A model generated the notes under the pieces. It did not search any database, was not told where the DNA came from, and saw nothing but the letters and a program-made list of their open reading frames with translations. Positions 1 to 11,281 of a stretch of DNA of 27,208 nt are shown one piece after another; position 1 is the first letter of the stretch, and each line of letters begins with the position of its first letter. A program made the translations under genes and the position numbers. Source of the stretch: Reclinomonas americana ATCC 50394. Taxonomy: Eukaryota > Jakobida > Jakobea > Jakobida. Location of the stretch: positions 81,779-108,986 of the forward strand of contig PS015265.1 in assembly GCA_048213135.1 (NCBI GenBank). The letters are read 5' to 3'.

Positions 1-40
1 ACGTACGTACGTACGTACGTACGTACGTACGTACGTACGT
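1..40. repeat. (ACGT)n tetranucleotide microsatellite
   Basis: The first 40 bases are ten perfect copies of the self-complementary tetranucleotide ACGT, followed by CGTCGTACTCTCG and then CT repeats. It may be genuine simple sequence or an artefact at a contig edge; the window alone cannot tell. Confidence 0.9.
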
Positions 41-88
41 CGTCGTACTCTCGTCTCTCGTCTCTCTCTCTCTCTCTCTACTCTCTCA

Positions 89-148
<60 letters not shown>

Positions 149-657
149 TTACTCACTCCCGCACTCACCCTCTCACTCACTCATTCACCCTCCGTCTTTC
201 TTCTCCTTTCCTGCATTCTTCCTCGTCCTCTTGACTGCATTCTTGCACCCTTTCGCGTCCTTCTCCGTCTCCCTTGAACCCTTTCGTCTTAGTTCTCTTG
301 CTCTTCCTCTTGACTGCTTTCTTGCACCCTGTTGTCTCTCGTCCTTCTCCTCCCGTCTCCCTTTCTTGCACCCTTTCGTCTTCCTCTTCCCCTTTCCTGC
401 ATCGTGCATTCTTGCACCCTGTCGCCTCCTTCTCCGTCTCCCTTGAACCCTTTCGTCTCACCTCCTCCTCTTCCTCTTAACTGCTTTCTCCCTTTCGCCT
501 CCTTCTACCCTTCCCCATGACTGCTTTCTTGACCTGTGGTCTCCTGCCCTTCTCCTTCTCTTCCCTCGTGCCTTTCTTGCCCTTTCCTCACCTCTTCTCC
601 TCCCATCTTCCCTTTGCCTCATCCCCACCCTTTGCCTTTGTCTTCCGCAGCACCGCC
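41..657. repeat. Pyrimidine-rich low-complexity spacer with an approximately 169-bp degenerate repeat
   Basis: The stretch opens with CT and CA dinucleotide runs and then becomes a C+T-rich degenerate repeat. The segment starting at 241 (TCTTGCACCC...CCTTGAACCCTTTCG) recurs at 410, an offset of 169 bp. Open frames here on both strands are compositional artefacts. The end (TCTTCCGCAG at about 640-649) looks like a splice acceptor just before the start codon at 658, so part of this may be a 5' UTR intron of the next gene. I see no other gene. Confidence 0.7.
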
Positions 658-3600
658 ATGACCGACAACATCTGGGTCGCCCCCCAACCCAAACAACAGG
701 AAACCATCAGCGAGTGGCGCTCCCTGTCGTCGCCGCACGACTGCCAACGATTCGACGCCACCCTCTGCTGCTCGATTCTGCTCGGCGCCGCTCACCGACC
801 CACGCTGGATGCCGAACACCAGAAGCTCATTCCCGCTGTCGATATGGTGAGTGCACCCTTTGCGAGAGAGAGAGAAGTCACGAGGACGAACAGCTTCAGA
901 GTTGTTTGTTTCCTACTCTCTCCCTCTCTCTCTCTCTCTTATCCTCATTCCTCTTGGTTCTCTATTCATACTGCCTCACAAGTCGTGGCGCTCACATTCA
1001 CCCCGCCGAATAGCGGTCGGCAATCGACCGCCTGCGAGAACTGCGTAATAAGATTGTGCACGATCTCGCCGAGGCACGAATTCTCCTGCATCCGCTGCTG
1101 GGGAGGCAGCGGATCGGAGGTGACGAGGAAGGCGAACTGCATGCACTGGTGCGGCGCCTGCAACTCGGCGACAAGACGAGCGAGGTGCTGGCGCAACTCA
1201 ATGAGGCGCGCAGTGGTGAGTGGAGCGCGTCACGTGGCCAGCTGCTTTTCTGTCGCTGAGTGAACATGCGCAGGGCCACTCAGTCAGGCCGATCGGTCAA
1301 CTAAGGTGCTGGATGAAGTTGCGTTCTACCTCACTTCCCTCTTCCTTTCCGCGTACACTTTCTCTCACGCGCCGTACGGGCCGAAAGACAATCACACTCT
1401 GCCTGCTTTTCCTTCATCGCCCTCACTTCCCCTCCTCCTATCCCATTCACTCTCACGCAATCTTCTCTCTTGACACGCAGTCTGCCTTCACCGCTCATCC
1501 TCCTTCCTCTTTCCCTTCTCCCTCTCCCATATCCCCTCTTCCTCCCCCCCATTCTCCTTCTCTCACACGCACTGCAGGCGGAAAAACAATTACACTCTCC
1601 CTGCTTTTCCTCCATCGCCCTCACTTCCCCTCCTCCTATCCCATTCACTCTCACGCAATCTTCTCTTGCTTGACACGCACATTCTGCTTTCACCGCCCTC
1701 ACTTTCCCTCCCCTTTCCTCACCCTCCTCCCCCTTCCCCTTCCCTCTCCCCATAGGTGCTGGCCGAGCTCCGACGACACGAAGAAGTGATCGAAATTCGC
1801 CACCGCCATCACGAGGCCAAGCTGGATGAGTTCATCGAGTCCTTGCGCGCGGCATCTCTTTCTCCCAGTGAGTGATTCTCCCATTTTGCCTCAAATCCTG
1901 TGCGCGCTCCCTCATCATCTCTCCCGTCGCAGCACCGCTGCCGACCGCATCTGCGAGCGGCTGGAGTCCGGAGCCGGCACCTCTAGTTGCACGGACCATT
2001 CGCCCCGTGGAGGCCTTTCGGTTTCCCAGCCGCCGCGCCATTGCCAGCGAGCTCGCCGCCAAGATCGTCGCCAACTTGAAGAGTGCGCTTTCATGTGATC
2101 CACTCCTTTATTTATTTTGCCTGATCTCTCACGCCTCCACTGCAGGGTGTCAGTCGGTCGTCGTGGTCGTAACAGGGGCGGGCGGCAGCGGCAAGTCGTT
2201 CCTCGGCGAACTCATCGTGAACGAGCTGAAAAAGCAGCTGGGTAAGAACGGATCGGCGGTGTCGGTGGAAATGCGCGGACACATCGGGGATAAGAGGGAG
2301 CATGTGTCGGTGAGTGGCGGGAGTAGGAGAGAAGGGCAATGAGAAGGGAGGAAGGAGAGGGACAGAAAGGGATGTTGAGTGAGAGTGAGAGAGAACGGAA
2401 AATCATGACTGTCTTTTGCAGAAGTTGTGTGGTTGACTCTCACCCAACGGTGATCCTCGCAGGCGCTGAGTGCACTGGAGACATGTCTGCGCGCTTTTGT
2501 TGCAGCGCAATCACGAACTGACGCAGAGGCGGGCGCGAGGTTGGCGAGGGAGGTCGACGTTCTCGTGCGGGGCAGTGACTTGGAGGCACTGCGCCGAAGA
2601 GTGCGACAGTTTATGGTGCCCTCTGACGGATTGCTGCTGCTTGACAATGTCGGCACGCTGGAGCAAGTGAGAGACGTTGTGCGAGGTGAGCCAGCCACTG
2701 CGAGGAAGAGGGGGCATTGTCAGCCTGCCACAGCTCCTTCCGTCTTCCCTACCGCTGCGATGTCCCTTCAATCTGCCGCTGACTTATGCCCTTCGCTTCC
2801 GTCTTCCCTCTTCAGTCTTTCGCTACCGTCTGTCTTCCCCCTCCCGTCTCCCACCTTCAGTCTTCACATTCGACTTCTCTTGTTCATCTTCCCCATTTCC
2901 TTCTTTACCGCACCGCGTTTATCCCTTTTCTTCTTCTTCCATCGATCTTCCCTGTCTCGCTCTCCTCCCCTCTCGCTGCTCCCCCTCTCGCTCTACCCTC
3001 TCGCTCTCCCCTTCTCGCTCTCTTCCTCTCGTCTCCCCCANNNNNNNNNNNNNNNNNNNNNNNNNNNNNNNNNNNNNNNNNNNNNNNNNNNNNNNNNNNN
3101 NNNNNNNNNNNNNNNNNNNNNNNNNNNNNNNNNNNNNNNNNNNNNNNNNNNNNNNNNNNNNNNNNNNNNNNNNNNNNNNNNNNNNNNNNNNNNNNNNNNN
3201 NNNNNNNNNNNNNNNNNNNNNNNNNNNNNNNNNNNNNNNNNNNNNNNNNNNNNNNNNNNNNNNNNNNNNNNNNNNNNNNNNNNNNNNNNNNNNNNNNNNN
3301 NNNNNNNNNNNNNNNNNNNNNNNNNNNNNNNNNNNNNNNNNNNNNNNNNNNNNNNNNNNNNNNNNNNNNNNNNNNNNNNNNNNNNNNNNNNNNNNNNNNN
3401 NNNNNNNNNNNNNNNNNNNNNNNNNNNNNNNNNNNNNNNNNNNNNNNNNNNNNNNNNNNNNNNNNNNNNNNNNNNNNNNNNNNNNNNNNNNNNNNNNNNN
3501 NNNNNNNNNNNNNNNNNNNNNNNNNNNNNNNNNNNNNNNNNNNNNNNNNNNNNNNNNNNNNNNNNNNNNNNNNNNNNNNNNNNNNNNNNNNNNNNNNNNN

Positions 3601-6289
3601 NNNNNNNNNNNNNNNNNNNNNNNNNNNNNNNNNNNNNNNNNNNNNNNNNNNNNNNNNNNNNNNNNNNNNNNNNNNNNNNNNNNNNNNNNNNNNNNNNNNN
3701 NNNNNNNNNNNNNNNNNNNNNNNNNNNNNNNNNNNNNNNNNNNNNNNNNNNNNNNNNNNNNNNNNNNNNNNNNNNNNNNNNNNNNNNNNNNNNNNNNNNN
3801 NNNNNNNNNNNNNNNNNNNNNNNNNNNNNNNNNNNNNNNNNNNNNNNNNNNNNNNNNNNNNNNNNNNNNNNNNNNNNNNNNNNNNNNNNNNNNNNNNNNN
3901 NNNNNNNNNNNNGCACTCGTCTCCCCTCTCGTCTCCCCTCTCGCTCTCCCCCTCTCGCTCTCCCCCTCTCGCTGCTCCCCTTCCCCCGTCTCCCCCTTCA
4001 CCTTTCACCCCACCCCCTTTCTCTTTCTTCTCCCTTCCCCTCTCACCCCCTTCCCCTTCTCACCCCTTTCCCCTCTTGCAGTGGATGACGAACTGATCAC
4101 CCCCGTCGTGATCGTAACGAGCCGCCGCCAGACCCTCCCGGAAGAAGTGCGCGACTCCCTCGAGTTCGACGCGGTGGTGGAGTGTGTGCGCCTCGAAAAC
4201 GTGGAGGACGACGACATTGTGCAACTCGTCAATCAGCGCCTCACCGACCAAGTGTCGCCGGAGGTGCGACGGCGCATCGTGCAGGCGCTGGAGCAAGGCC
4301 AGCACAGTGCACTCCGCGTCAGTGCGTGTCTCGGGTGAGTAATCCGTGTGCTTAAAAGCGTCGTTCATGTCACCTTCTTCTTCTTCTCCTTCTTTTCCAC
4401 TGCTTCTTCTCCCTGTTTGCCCTCCTCTTCCTCCCTTCTCCATATACTCCCCACTCATTTCCCTCTTCGACAGCTGGCTCCTCTCGAGTCCACTGGAGGA
4501 ACTGTATGGCGCGCGACTCGAGGAGATGCTGGCGGGCATCGGCAACGACGCACTCTCTCAACTGCTCGAGCGCAACGTCAAGTCGCAGAGCGCGGCCGCA
4601 CGACGCCTGCTCGTCTTCATCACCGCCTGCAAGCAGCTGGGCCTGACCGTCACGCCCGCGCTGGTGCACGTGGCCACTGGCGTGCTGCGTGTGGTGCCCG
4701 ACTTTACCGATGTGCAAGGGCGGTTGGAGGGTGTGGAGGACGCGGGCGCGAGGCTGTTGGAGATTGGCGAGTGTGCACGACGACTGCGACTGCATCAACT
4801 GGCTCAGGCGAGGCGACAGCGTGCGCCCGACGTCATTGGCGCACAGCAGCGACTCGACGAGATGACGCCGGAGGAGGAGAGGGAGGTGCGCCGCCGCGTG
4901 GAGGACATTGTCAATGGTGGCGGTGCGCGGGAGACCACCATCAATCTGCGTGCGCTGTGCGACGCCAACTTGGTGACCATTGCGGCCTCGGCGAGCACTA
5001 ACAGCGTGGCGCGAGTGTTGGCGGGCGAGGAGTTTGTGCGGCAGGTCGATCGCGGCGTCGAATACCGCGTGCACGACGAGATCTCGCACTGGCTCACGGA
5101 GGTGGCCGACGGCGGCCGCGATGCCGTGCAACGCACACAGCAGTACCTGGTGCGCCTGGCGTGCAGCGTGCTGCTGACCATCGACACGGAGAACGACACG
5201 GACACGATTCTGGTCGTGTCGCGCGACATTCTCGGTCTGCTGCAGACTGCGTGGACGCGCTTGTGCGACGACGATGCACTGCTGTGGATTGGCATTGGTC
5301 GGCACACCGAGGAGCTGCAGTGTGCGGCACTCGAGTGCATGGCGCGCCTGATTGCCACGGTGCGAGTCGCGTCACTCGGCTTCAGCTCCGACAATGTGCC
5401 GCTGCTGATCTCCCGATTAACCGGTGAGCGAGATGACGACGACGGCGACGGCGGCGACCGGCTGCACATTCGGCGTCTGCGCTGCCTCGGATGGTTGTAC
5501 CACCTGATTGGCTGCTGGGAGGATCGCGATGAGGCCTGGCAGCGCGCGTGGGACGCGAGTCAGCAGGCCGACTGGTGGGGCTCGCCGGCGTCGGTGGTGG
5601 AGACGATCGAGTCGATGCGCTGTTGGATGCGGAGGACGTTTTTCGCCGACGACTGCGACTCCATGGCGGAGTGCCAGACGCTGCAGTGTGAGTTCCTCGG
5701 CGCCTCCCACCCCGACACGCTGTGGACGATGTTTTGGCGCGCCAAGGTCGATGCGCGTGCCAAGAAATTCGACACGGCCGAGACGCTCCACCGCCAGTGC
5801 CTGGAGAAGCGGCGACGCGTGCTCGGCGACGAGCACGGCGACACACTGGTGTCGCTGAACGAGGTCGCACTGTGCATCGAGGATCAGGAGCGCTCCGAGG
5901 AGCGTGTGACGCTGGACCGCGAGTGCTTTGAGGTGCGCCGACGCGTGCTCGGCGATCGCCACCCCGAAACCCTCTTCTCGATGAACAACCTGGCGTTCTC
6001 GCTCTCGCGGCACGGCACCATTGAGGCGCTGTGCGAGGCCAGCGAGCTGTACCGCGAGTGTCTGCAGGCGCGCCGCGAGACGCTGGGCGAGTGGCACGCC
6101 GAGTCGCAGACGACGTTTTTCAATTACATTCACTTTTTGAATGACCAGACGGAGTATGGCGAGTCCGAGCGGTTGCTGGCGGAGGCGGTGACGAGGGCGC
6201 GGGCGCAGCTGGGTGAGGGGCATGAGGATACGCAAAAGGCGATGGCGTGGTTGAAGAGGTGTCAGATGAGGCACAAGGGGAAGGAATGA
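658..6289 (+). CDS. HEPN-like / STAND NTPase / TPR protein (NLR-like), 9 exons, 1046 aa
   Basis: Model exons: 658-846, 1014-1215, 1274-1305, 1756-1867, 1933-2082, 2146-2309, 2463-2685, 4082-4334, 4474-6289; phases agree and the sum is 3141 nt. The N-terminus (about aa 20-130) is a helical HEPN-like domain with R74-N-x3-H79 in LRELRNKIVH. An NTPase follows: Walker A GAGGSGKS (about aa 240), Walker B GLLLLDNV (about aa 338) and sensor strand VVIVTSR (about aa 368), the order seen in NB-ARC/NACHT STAND proteins. About 390 helical residues come next, then three to four kinesin-light-chain/NPHP3-type TPRs (LGASHPDTL, LGDEHGDTL, LGDRHPETL, about aa 830-1040). STAND proteins of this layout are ligand-triggered oligomerising switches; HEPN domains are often RNases or scaffolds. 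The start is the ATG in CACCGCCATGA. Least certain: the 32-nt exon 3 and the donor at 2083 (2095 is an alternative in the same phase). Confidence 0.85.
1390..1680. repeat. Intronic direct duplication, approximately 200-bp offset
   Basis: Inside the third intron of the STAND gene, a block of about 85 bp (CACTCTGCCTGCTTTTCC through CTTGACACGCAG, about 1395-1480) recurs as CACTCTCCCTGCTTTTCC through TTGACACGCAC (about 1593-1680). The copies differ by a few substitutions and a small indel. The first keeps an AG acceptor-like end that the second has lost. No coding potential is apparent. Confidence 0.7.
3041..3912. other. Assembly gap (872 N) inside an intron
   Basis: The run of N lies within the intron 2686-4081 of the STAND gene. 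Both flanks are the same C/T-rich short-period repeat (TCTCGCTCTCCCC-like). The flanking exons join in phase (GTG at the junction) to give a continuous Walker B to sensor segment, so no exon needs to be missing. The gap probably reflects a collapsed or unsequenceable repeat. Confidence 0.95.
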
Positions 6290-6434
6290 AAAAAGGGAAA
6301 GGGGGCAGAAGGGAAAGTGAAAGGGGGCGCAGAGAAGGGAAAGGGTGAGGTGTAGAAGTAGAGTAAATTGCGGGTGTTTGCGAGAAAGGGGGGATGTGGG
6401 GAGAGAGGGAGAGAGAGGGGCGGAGGACGCTTCT
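6290..6434. other. Purine-rich 3' flank of the STAND gene
   Basis: Immediately after the stop the plus strand switches from coding to A/G-rich sequence (AAAAAGGGAAAGGGGGC-like). This is the mirror image of the pyrimidine-rich introns and upstream spacer. It probably contains the 3' UTR, but I see no clear AATAAA signal. Confidence 0.5.
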
Positions 6435-6457
6435 GGAATCTCTGCATCCTCACTCAC

Positions 6458-6492
<35 letters not shown>

Positions 6493-6600
6493 CTTACTTT
6501 TCTCTTACAATGCCTCTTGCTTCCTGAATCGATTCCTCGCCCGAATGATGCGATTTTCAAAGGAGAACTTCGATCATCTCAGTTTCTGGCGCCCAAGCAG
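6435..6600 (+). pseudogene. Relic duplicate of fumarylacetoacetase exon 1 and its upstream sequence
   Basis: GGAATCTCTGCATCCT at 6435-6450 recurs at 6742-6757. TCTCTTACAATGCCTCTTG with the start codon at 6510 recurs at the real start 6805. The copy reads MPLAS and then meets TGA (6525-6527) where the functional exon has TGG (Trp6). Similarity fades after roughly 60-90 bp, so only the promoter-proximal part and the first exon were duplicated. The TGA makes it non-coding. It could still act as a duplicated promoter or 5' leader. Confidence 0.8.
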
Positions 6601-6804
6601 GATCCGGATATTGAGAATCACATAGTTATACAGCTCTTTGAATTAGCAAAGTTGCTTTGGCGTTGCCTTTCAAGGTCAACAAGTCAGTGAGTTGTCCTCC
6701 AAATGCGTCCCACTGTTGATTCGGACCAGCACTCCGAGATCGGAATCTCTGCATCCTCTCTCTTTCTCTCTCCCTTTTCCTCTCCCTCTCACTTCTCTCT
6801 TACA

Positions 6805-6925
6805 ATGCCTCTTGCTTCCTGGATCGATTACGCGCCCGAATCATGCGATTTCCCGCTGGAGAACGTGCCATTTGGTGTCTTCCGCTCACCGCGAACGGGA
6901 GAGCCGCATTGCGCAACAGCCATTG

Positions 6926-6966
<41 letters not shown>

Positions 6967-9900
6967 AGAGAGAGAGAGAAGAAGAGAAGGAAGGGGAGAG
7001 AGCTGAGAGAAGAGAGACAAGTTCAATGAGAGAATGCGAGTTTGTGAGAGAATGCAGTGAGCAAGTGTGTGAGAGTGTAAGAGCATGTAGTCACTCACTC
7101 TCTCACAGCACACGCTCTCACATTCTCTTCTGTGTATGTGTGCAAGAGCTCTCTCTCTCTCCTCTGTAAGAGAGAGAGAGAGCAAGTGCGCTCTCTCGTA
7201 TGCACACTCATTTGCAACAGTGTGTGTGTGTGTGTTTGTGTGTGAGTATGTGCATGCAGTCACTCACTGTCTCACACTTGCACGCTTTCTCTTGTGTGCA
7301 GAGCGAGAGAGAATGTGAGACTGTGAGACTGTGAGAGAGAACAAACAAAGAAAGAGCATTCAGTCACTTGTTTCACGCTCTCTGTCACTTTCTCTTGTGT
7401 GCAAGTGTGTGCATGAGTGGGCATGAGTGATAGAGAGAATACAGAGATTCTGTGTCTGTGTGTGCATGCAACAGTGTGACACTCTCTCCCACACACTCAC
7501 TGTCTTTCTCTCCTTGTGTCTGTGGCAAAGTGTGACATGTCCACCCTCACTCTCTCTTTTTTCCGATGTTTTCTTTGCCCTTATTTTCATTCTTGTTTTT
7601 TCTTTTGCAGGCAACTTTGTGATTGATTTGCGTGTGCTTGCCGAGGCCGATTTGATTCCGAATCCCGACGGATGTTTCTTCAAGGTTTGTGTGTGTTTTT
7701 CTTGCAAGTCATCGCTCTCTCTTTGATCGTTGAGAGTGCACTCCTTTGATGTTCCCCTTGCTCTTCCCTCTTGTCGTCGCCTCCCTCCGCCATTTTTCTC
7801 TCTCGCTCTTCGCCCTTATCTCTTGCCCTTGTCTCTCGCCCTTGTCTCTCACTCTTTGTCATTTCTCTTTGTCTTCCCCTTGTCTTCCCTTGTCTCTCAC
7901 TCTTGTCTCTCGCCCATCCTTTTGCGCTTGTCTCTCGCTCTTGTCTCTCGCCCTTGTCTCTCGCCCTTGTCTCTCGCGCTTGTCCCTCGCGCTTGTCCCT
8001 CGCGCTTGTCTCTCGCGCTTGTCTCTCGCGCTTGTCTCTCGCCGTTGTCTCTCGCCCTTGTCTTGCACCCTTGTCGTGCACCCTTGTCTCTCGTCCTTGT
8101 CTCTCACTCTTTGTCTCTCGCCCTTGTCTCTCGCCCTTGTCTCTCGCCCTTGTCTCTCGCCCTTGTCTCTCGCCCTTGTCTCTCGCCCTTGTCTTCGCGC
8201 CTGTCTCGTCTCTCACTCTTGTCTCTCGCTCTTGTCTATTGCCCTTCTCTCGCACCCTTATCTCTCTCTCGTCTCTCGACCATGTCTCCCTTTTCTTGTC
8301 GTCCACTCTTGCTTTCCCCCATTGCTTTCCCCCATTGCTTTNNNNNNNNNNNNNNNNNNNNNNNNNNNNNNNNNNNNNNNNNNNNNNNNNNNNNNNNNNN
8401 NNNNNNNNNNNNNNNNNNNNNNNNNNNNNNNNNNNNNNNNNNNNNNNNNNNNNNNNNNNNNNNNNNNNNNNNNNNNNNNNNNNNNNNNNNNNNNNNNNNN
8501 NNNNNNNNNNNNNNNNNNNNNNNNNNNNNNNNNNNNNNNNNNNNNNNNNNNNNNNNNNNNNNNNNNNNNNNNNNNNNNNNNNNNNNNNNNNNNNNNNNNN
8601 NNNNNNNNNNNNNNNNNNNNNNNNNNNNNNNNNNNNNNNNNNNNNNNNNNNNNNNNNNNNNNNNNNNNNNNNNNNNNNNNNNNNNNNNNNNNNNNNNNNN
8701 NNNNNNNNNNNNNNNNNNNNNNNNNNNNNNNNNNNNNNNNNNNNNNNNNNNNNNNNNNNNNNNNNNNNNNNNNNNNNNNNNNNNNNNNNNNNNNNNNNNN
8801 NNNNNNNNNNNNNNNNNNNNNNNNNNNNNNNNNNNNNNNNNNNNNNNNNNNNNNNNNNNNNNNNNNNNNNNNNNNNNNNNNNNNNNNNNNNNNNNNNNNN
8901 NNNNNNNNNNNNNNNNNNNNNNNNNNNNNNNNNNNNNNNNNNNNNNNNNNNNNNNNNNNNNNNNNNNNNNNNNNNNNNNNNNNNNNNNNNNNNNNNNNNN
9001 NNNNNNNNNNNNNNNNNNNNNNNNNNNNNNNNNNNNNNNNNNNNNNNNNNNNNNNNNNNNNNNNNNNNNNNNNNNNNNNNNNNNNNNNNNNNNNNNNNNN
9101 NNNNNNNNNNNNNNNNNNNNNNNNNNNNNNNNNNNNNNNNNNNNNNNNNNNNNNNNNNNNNNNNNNNNNNNNNNNNNNNNNNNNNNNNNNNNNNNNNNNN
9201 NCCCCCATTGCTCTCCCCCATTGCTCTCCCCCATTGCTCTCCCCCATTGCTCTCCCCCATTGCTCTCCCCCATTGCTCTCCCCCATTGCTCTTCCCCTCT
9301 CCCCCTTCTGCCTTCCCCCTTCCCCCTTCTCATTCCACCCTTCTCACCCCTTCTCCCTTCCCTCATCTCCCCCCTCCTCACCGCCCCTTCTCCACTTAGC
9401 CCACGTTGAACCACTTCGCCTCTCTCGGCTACGACGCCTGGAGCTCCGTGCGCCACCGCCTGCAGCGCCTCTTCTCCGCCGACGAGCCGGCACTGCGCGA
9501 CGAGGGCGGCTTGCAGTCGACAGTGAGTGTCACCTACTTCTCACCACGCTCCTCCTTTGCGCTCATGCCTTTTCTCGTCATCAGTGCATGTACGAGATGG
9601 GCTCGGTGGAGATGCTGCTGCCGGTGGAGATTGGCGACTACACCGATTTCTACGCCAGCAAGGAGCACGCCACCAACGTGGGCACGATGTTCCGAGGCGC
9701 CGCCAACGCCCTCATGCCCAACTGGTTGGTTACGGATGCACGCTGATGATCACCAGCCTTTGTCCTCACTCTCCTTTCTGGCAGGACCTCTCTCCCGGTC
9801 GGCTACCACGGCCGCTCCAGCTCGGTGGTCGTGTCGGGCACCGGCCTGCACCGCCCGCACGGCCAGCTGAAGCCGGTGGACGAGGAGCCGACGCAATTTG

Positions 9901-11221
9901 GCCCGAGTCGCCTGCTTGATTTTGAGTTGGAAATGGCCACCATCATCGGGCCGGGCAACGCGCTCGGCTCGCCCATCAAGTCGGCCGACGCGCGGAATCA
10001 CGTGTTTGGCCTGGTGCTGATGAACGACTGGAGCGGTGCGTGACGTGCACTCTCACTTTTTGCTCTGCCCGCCGTGCTCACCCTTTTTGTCGTACGTAGC
10101 TCGCGACATTCAAAAGTGGGAGTACGTGCCACTCGGCCCGTTTGGCGGCAAGAACTTCGGCACCACCATCAGCCCGTGGATTGTGACCCTGGACGCGTTG
10201 GAGCCGTTCCGTGTGGCGGGCCCCGTGCAGGATCCGGAGCCGCTCGAGTATCTGCGCGAGTCGGAGCCGTCGACGTACGACATTAAGTTGTCGGTGGCGA
10301 TTCAGGGCGCCAAGATGGACGCGCCGCACTGCGTGTGCCACTCCAATCTGCGGTATTTGTACTGGAGTGTGTTCCAGCAGGTGGTGCACCACACGGTGAC
10401 GGTGAGTTGGGTGATGTTGGAGAGAGAGGGGAAATTGATTGTAACTGGTGGATGTGTGTGTGTCGGCTAGGGTTGCAACTTGCGTTCGGGTGATTTGCTG
10501 GGCACGGGTACGATCTCAGGACCGGTGAGTGGAGGTGGGAGGGGGAAGAGAATGGGAGGGGGTGGAAGAAGAGGAAGAGAGCGCAGAAATGCAGAGAGTT
10601 GATAGTGTGGGTAGCGCGATTCCGCTTCACCCTCTGCTTCCTCTCTCTCTTTCTCTCATTCTCTTTCTGTTTTTTCTTTTCCCTCGCTCTCGATTCTTAT
10701 CCTGTTTCCATGTTTCTCTCCTTGCTTCCTCTTTCTTCTCTCCATGTCCTTGTTGATGTGGTTCTGTCTCTCCCACCACATGCACTTTGTCTTTGTCATT
10801 TTTTCTGTCTTTGTGATTCTGCTGCGTTGTACTTTCCTTCTTTTGTCCTTCCCCTTTTCCTTTTCCTCCCCTCCTTTTCCTTCCCCTTTCCCTTCCCCCT
10901 CACCTCCTTCTCTTTTCCTTCCCCTTCTCTTTCCCTTTTCCTTCCCTCTTCAGACCGCCGAGGAATACGGCTCCATGCTCGAACTCAGCTGGCGCGGCAC
11001 CAAACCCCTCCCCTTCCCCAACGGCGAGGAGCGCAAGTTCCTGCAGGTGCTCCTCACCTTCCACCCCCTTTGCCCTTTACCTTCCCTTCCCTTCGCCACT
11101 CATCACCCGTGCACAGGACGGCGACACCGTGTTCATCAACGGCTTCTGCCAAGGCGAAGGCTACCGCGTCGGTTTCGGACCCTGCATCGGCCAGGTGCTG
11201 CCTGCGGTGCCCTACTTTTGA
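6805..11221 (+). CDS. FAH: Fumarylacetoacetase, 9 exons, 420 aa
   Basis: Catalyses hydrolysis of 4-fumarylacetoacetate to fumarate and acetoacetate, the last step of tyrosine/phenylalanine catabolism in the cytosol. Exons: 6805-6925, 7611-7684, 9400-9522, 9585-9724, 9785-10035, 10100-10401, 10471-10524, 10954-11046, 11117-11221, totalling 1263 nt in a consistent frame; 420 aa is the usual eukaryotic length. The N-terminal SH3-like domain (about aa 1-115) is followed by the FAH beta-roll. GDYTDFY (about aa 123-129) carries a metal-binding Asp. EHATNVG has the catalytic His (about H134). LDFELEMA has the metal-binding Glu pair. [12 protein letters not shown] has the metal-binding Asp, and [20 protein letters not shown] and [13 protein letters not shown] are family signatures. 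No key residue is missing. Two introns are long and repetitive (6926-7610; 7685-9399, which holds the gap), and 10525-10953 is pyrimidine-rich. The other introns are 60-70 bp. Confidence 0.97.
6926..7610. repeat. FAH intron 1: (GA)n and TG/CT-rich simple sequence
   Basis: The intron starts with a (GA)n run of about 40 bp directly after the GTAAG donor. It then carries three degenerate direct repeats containing CAGTCACT...CTCTTGTGTGCA-like blocks (about 7088-7145, 7257-7300, 7360-7405), interspersed with GA and GT runs. Complementary GA and CT runs could pair into hairpins. There is no coding signal before the acceptor TTCTTTTGCAG at 7600-7610. Confidence 0.7.
7800..8290. repeat. 13-bp minisatellite (CTTGTCTCTCGCC)n in FAH intron 2
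   Basis: A long tandem array of the 13-mer CTTGTCTCTCGCC with variants (CGC, CAC, CAT, TGC changes at the same positions) fills the left half of FAH intron 2. The plus strand is almost purely pyrimidine apart from the G residues. The long serine/leucine-rich and arginine-rich open frames over this array are repeat artefacts. Confidence 0.9.
8310..9295. repeat. 13-bp minisatellite (CCCCCATTGCTCT)n spanning a gap
   Basis: A second 13-bp array, unit CCCCCATTGCTCT (with CTTT variants on the left), is visible at about 8310-8341 and again at 9202-9295. The N run lies between them. The same unit on both sides suggests the gap is one long uncounted array. It is wholly inside FAH intron 2. Confidence 0.9.
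8342..9201. other. Assembly gap (860 N) inside FAH intron 2
   Basis: The gap is flanked on both sides by the same 13-bp repeat. FAH exons 2 (ending 7684) and 3 (starting 9400) join in phase 0 and read straight through family-typical sequence, so no coding exon appears lost. Confidence 0.95.
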
Positions 11222-11281
11222 ATCACACACACAACCGAGTGATGAGTGAAGGGCGATTGAGTGAGTGCTGGAAGTCGTTGC

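Noticed and set aside
177-520. Overlapping open frames on both strands rich in Ser/Leu/Phe/Pro or Arg/Glu/Lys
   Set aside because: They come from degenerate C/T repeats; the composition is the same in every frame and no domain, start context or splice pattern supports them.
7680-9746. Very long open frames (over 500 codons) on both strands
   Set aside because: They are 13-bp minisatellite and N-run translations; FAH exons at both sides show this is an intron.
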